Position numbers and translations under genes: made by a program. Below are positions 14,067 to 14,819 of a stretch of 14,819 bases of DNA, in pieces. The notes beneath the pieces were generated by a model, which searched no databases, was not told where the DNA came from, and was given only the letters and a program-made list of their open reading frames with translations. Origin of the DNA: Planctomycetota bacterium (lineage in GTDB: Bacteria > Planctomycetota > Planctomycetia > Planctomycetales > Planctomycetaceae); assembly GCA_023417655.1 (NCBI GenBank), contig JAEZFD010000032.1, forward strand, positions 1 to 14,819. The letters are read 5' to 3'. Every line of letters begins with the position of its first letter. The stretch's first letter is position 1.

Positions 14067-14765
14067 ATGTTCAAGATTCGCAGAGCAGAAGCACGCGGCC
14101 ATCTGAACCATGGCTGGCTCGATGCTCACCATACATTCTCCTTTGGTTCCTATTATGATCCTGCTCACATGGGGTTTCATACGCTCCGTGTCATGAATGA
14201 AGATCGTGTCGCACCCGGCCGAGGGTTCGGGACACATCCTCATAACGATATGGAGATCGTGACTTATGTCCTGTCCGGAGCACTGGAACATCGTGATTCG
14301 ATGGGGAACGGCGAAGTGCTGCGACCCGGCGAATTTCAGCGGATGACCGCCGGAACCGGGATTACGCACAGTGAGTTCAATCCGTCCAAGGATGAACCGA
14401 CCCATCTCTATCAGATCTGGCTGCTGCCTGACCGGAAAGGACACACTCCGAGTTATGAACAAAAAGCGTTTCCCCCTGAAACGATGACCAATGAATTCAG
14501 GCTGGTCGCCTCGCCGGATGCTGCAGACGGTTCTCTTGCAATTCACCAGAATGCCCGAATCCTGCTCGCTCGTGTCGAACCCGGCCGAACGGTGAATTAT
14601 GAGTTCGCCCCGGGAAGATCCGGCTGGTTGCAGGTTCTCCGAGGAAGTGTGACGCTGAACGGGGAATCGATGGCAACCAGTGATGGAGCGGCCATTGAAG
14701 ATGAAGAAAGACTCGTGATCCAGGCGACTGATGACGCTGAAGTCATGCTGTTTGATTTGCCTTGA
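14067..14765 (+). CDS. Pirin-family cupin protein (YhhW/quercetinase-like)
   Basis: Pirins are bicupin metal proteins; bacterial members such as YhhW show quercetin 2,3-dioxygenase activity, and others sense redox state. This 232-residue protein matches the length and layout of YhhW. The N-terminal cupin has FSFGSYYDPAHMGFHTLRVMNEDRVAPGRGFGTHPHNDMEIVTYVLSGALEHRDSMGN, and the metal ligands are H57, H59, H101 and E103 (THPHND and GITHSEF), all intact and at the same numbers as in YhhW. The C-terminal cupin (about 150-232) lacks metal ligands, as in the family. ATG 14067 has AGGAG 8 nt upstream; the frame is open to 13995 but the added sequence crosses the palindromes. Location is cytoplasmic. 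It lies downstream of the marR gene and is probably controlled by it. The natural substrate is unknown; quercetinase activity should not be assumed. Confidence 0.9.
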   Translation: MFKIRRAEARGHLNHGWLDAHHTFSFGSYYDPAHMGFHTLRVMNEDRVAPGRGFGTHPHNDMEIVTYVLSGALEHRDSMGNGEVLRPGEFQRMTAGTGITHSEFNPSKDEPTHLYQIWLLPDRKGHTPSYEQKAFPPETMTNEFRLVASPDAADGSLAIHQNARILLARVEPGRTVNYEFAPGRSGWLQVLRGSVTLNGESMATSDGAAIEDEERLVIQATDDAEVMLFDLP

Positions 14766-14819
14766 TCAAACGTTTGAGCTGGCGCAACGGCGTGATTGGG
14801 AACACAGTTGGTTCCTGAT
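14766..14819 (+). terminator. Palindrome and short hairpin after the pirin gene
   Basis: TCAAACGTTTGA (14766-14777) is a perfect 12-bp palindrome directly after the stop codon. A further short hairpin, GGAAC (14799-14803) with GTTCC (14811-14815), follows near the window edge. They are plausible 3'-end signals, but no T-run is seen before the sequence ends. Confidence 0.3.

Overview
The window looks like a chromosomal segment of a planctomycete, probably of the Planctomycetaceae/Gimesia-like branch. This is inferred from the gene content and protein style (a dnaN with a C-terminus ending MPLSRDDR, a DciA/DUF721 gene coupled to it, a GyrB with a large C-terminal insert, many isolated single genes, weak Shine-Dalgarno sites). 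No rRNA, tRNA or CRISPR array was seen, and the species cannot be named from the sequence alone.

Layout. Positions 1-2750 are an accessory-looking, visibly AT-richer stretch: a perfect 14-bp inverted repeat at the left edge, a small DUF6714-like protein, a 454-nt gene-free stretch carrying a nested palindromic element (793-917), a small putative lipoprotein, and a convergent GT-A-type glycosyltransferase on the minus strand. Positions 2754-4519 (minus) are folC followed 2 nt later by a small uncharacterised protein, very likely co-transcribed. Divergent from folC is a membrane diguanylate cyclase (MASE1-PAS-GGDEF) at 4989-6860. Positions 7167-11411 (plus) are the replication core: dnaN, dciA (stop/start overlap TAATG) and gyrB, with a long nested hairpin in the gyrB leader. 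A perfect 12-bp stem-loop separates gyrB from a convergent DUF421/YetF-type membrane protein. After 676 nt without a convincing gene come an RraA-like/aldolase-fold gene, a MarR-family regulator with a recognisable promoter/operator region, and a pirin-family gene whose leader holds two perfect palindromes.

How the genes work together. DnaN (sliding clamp), DciA (replicative helicase loader or assistant) and GyrB (supercoiling) form a condensed version of the common dnaA-dnaN-recF-DUF721-gyrB block; dnaA and recF are not next to them here, and gyrA does not follow. FolC supplies folylpolyglutamates. The MarR-pirin pair looks like a small stress- or ligand-responsive unit. No clearly new multi-gene system (defence, retron, conjugative, biosynthetic) is visible. 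The observations most worth following are the non-coding ones: the 793-917 palindromic element, the gyrB leader fold, and the palindromes around marR and pirin.
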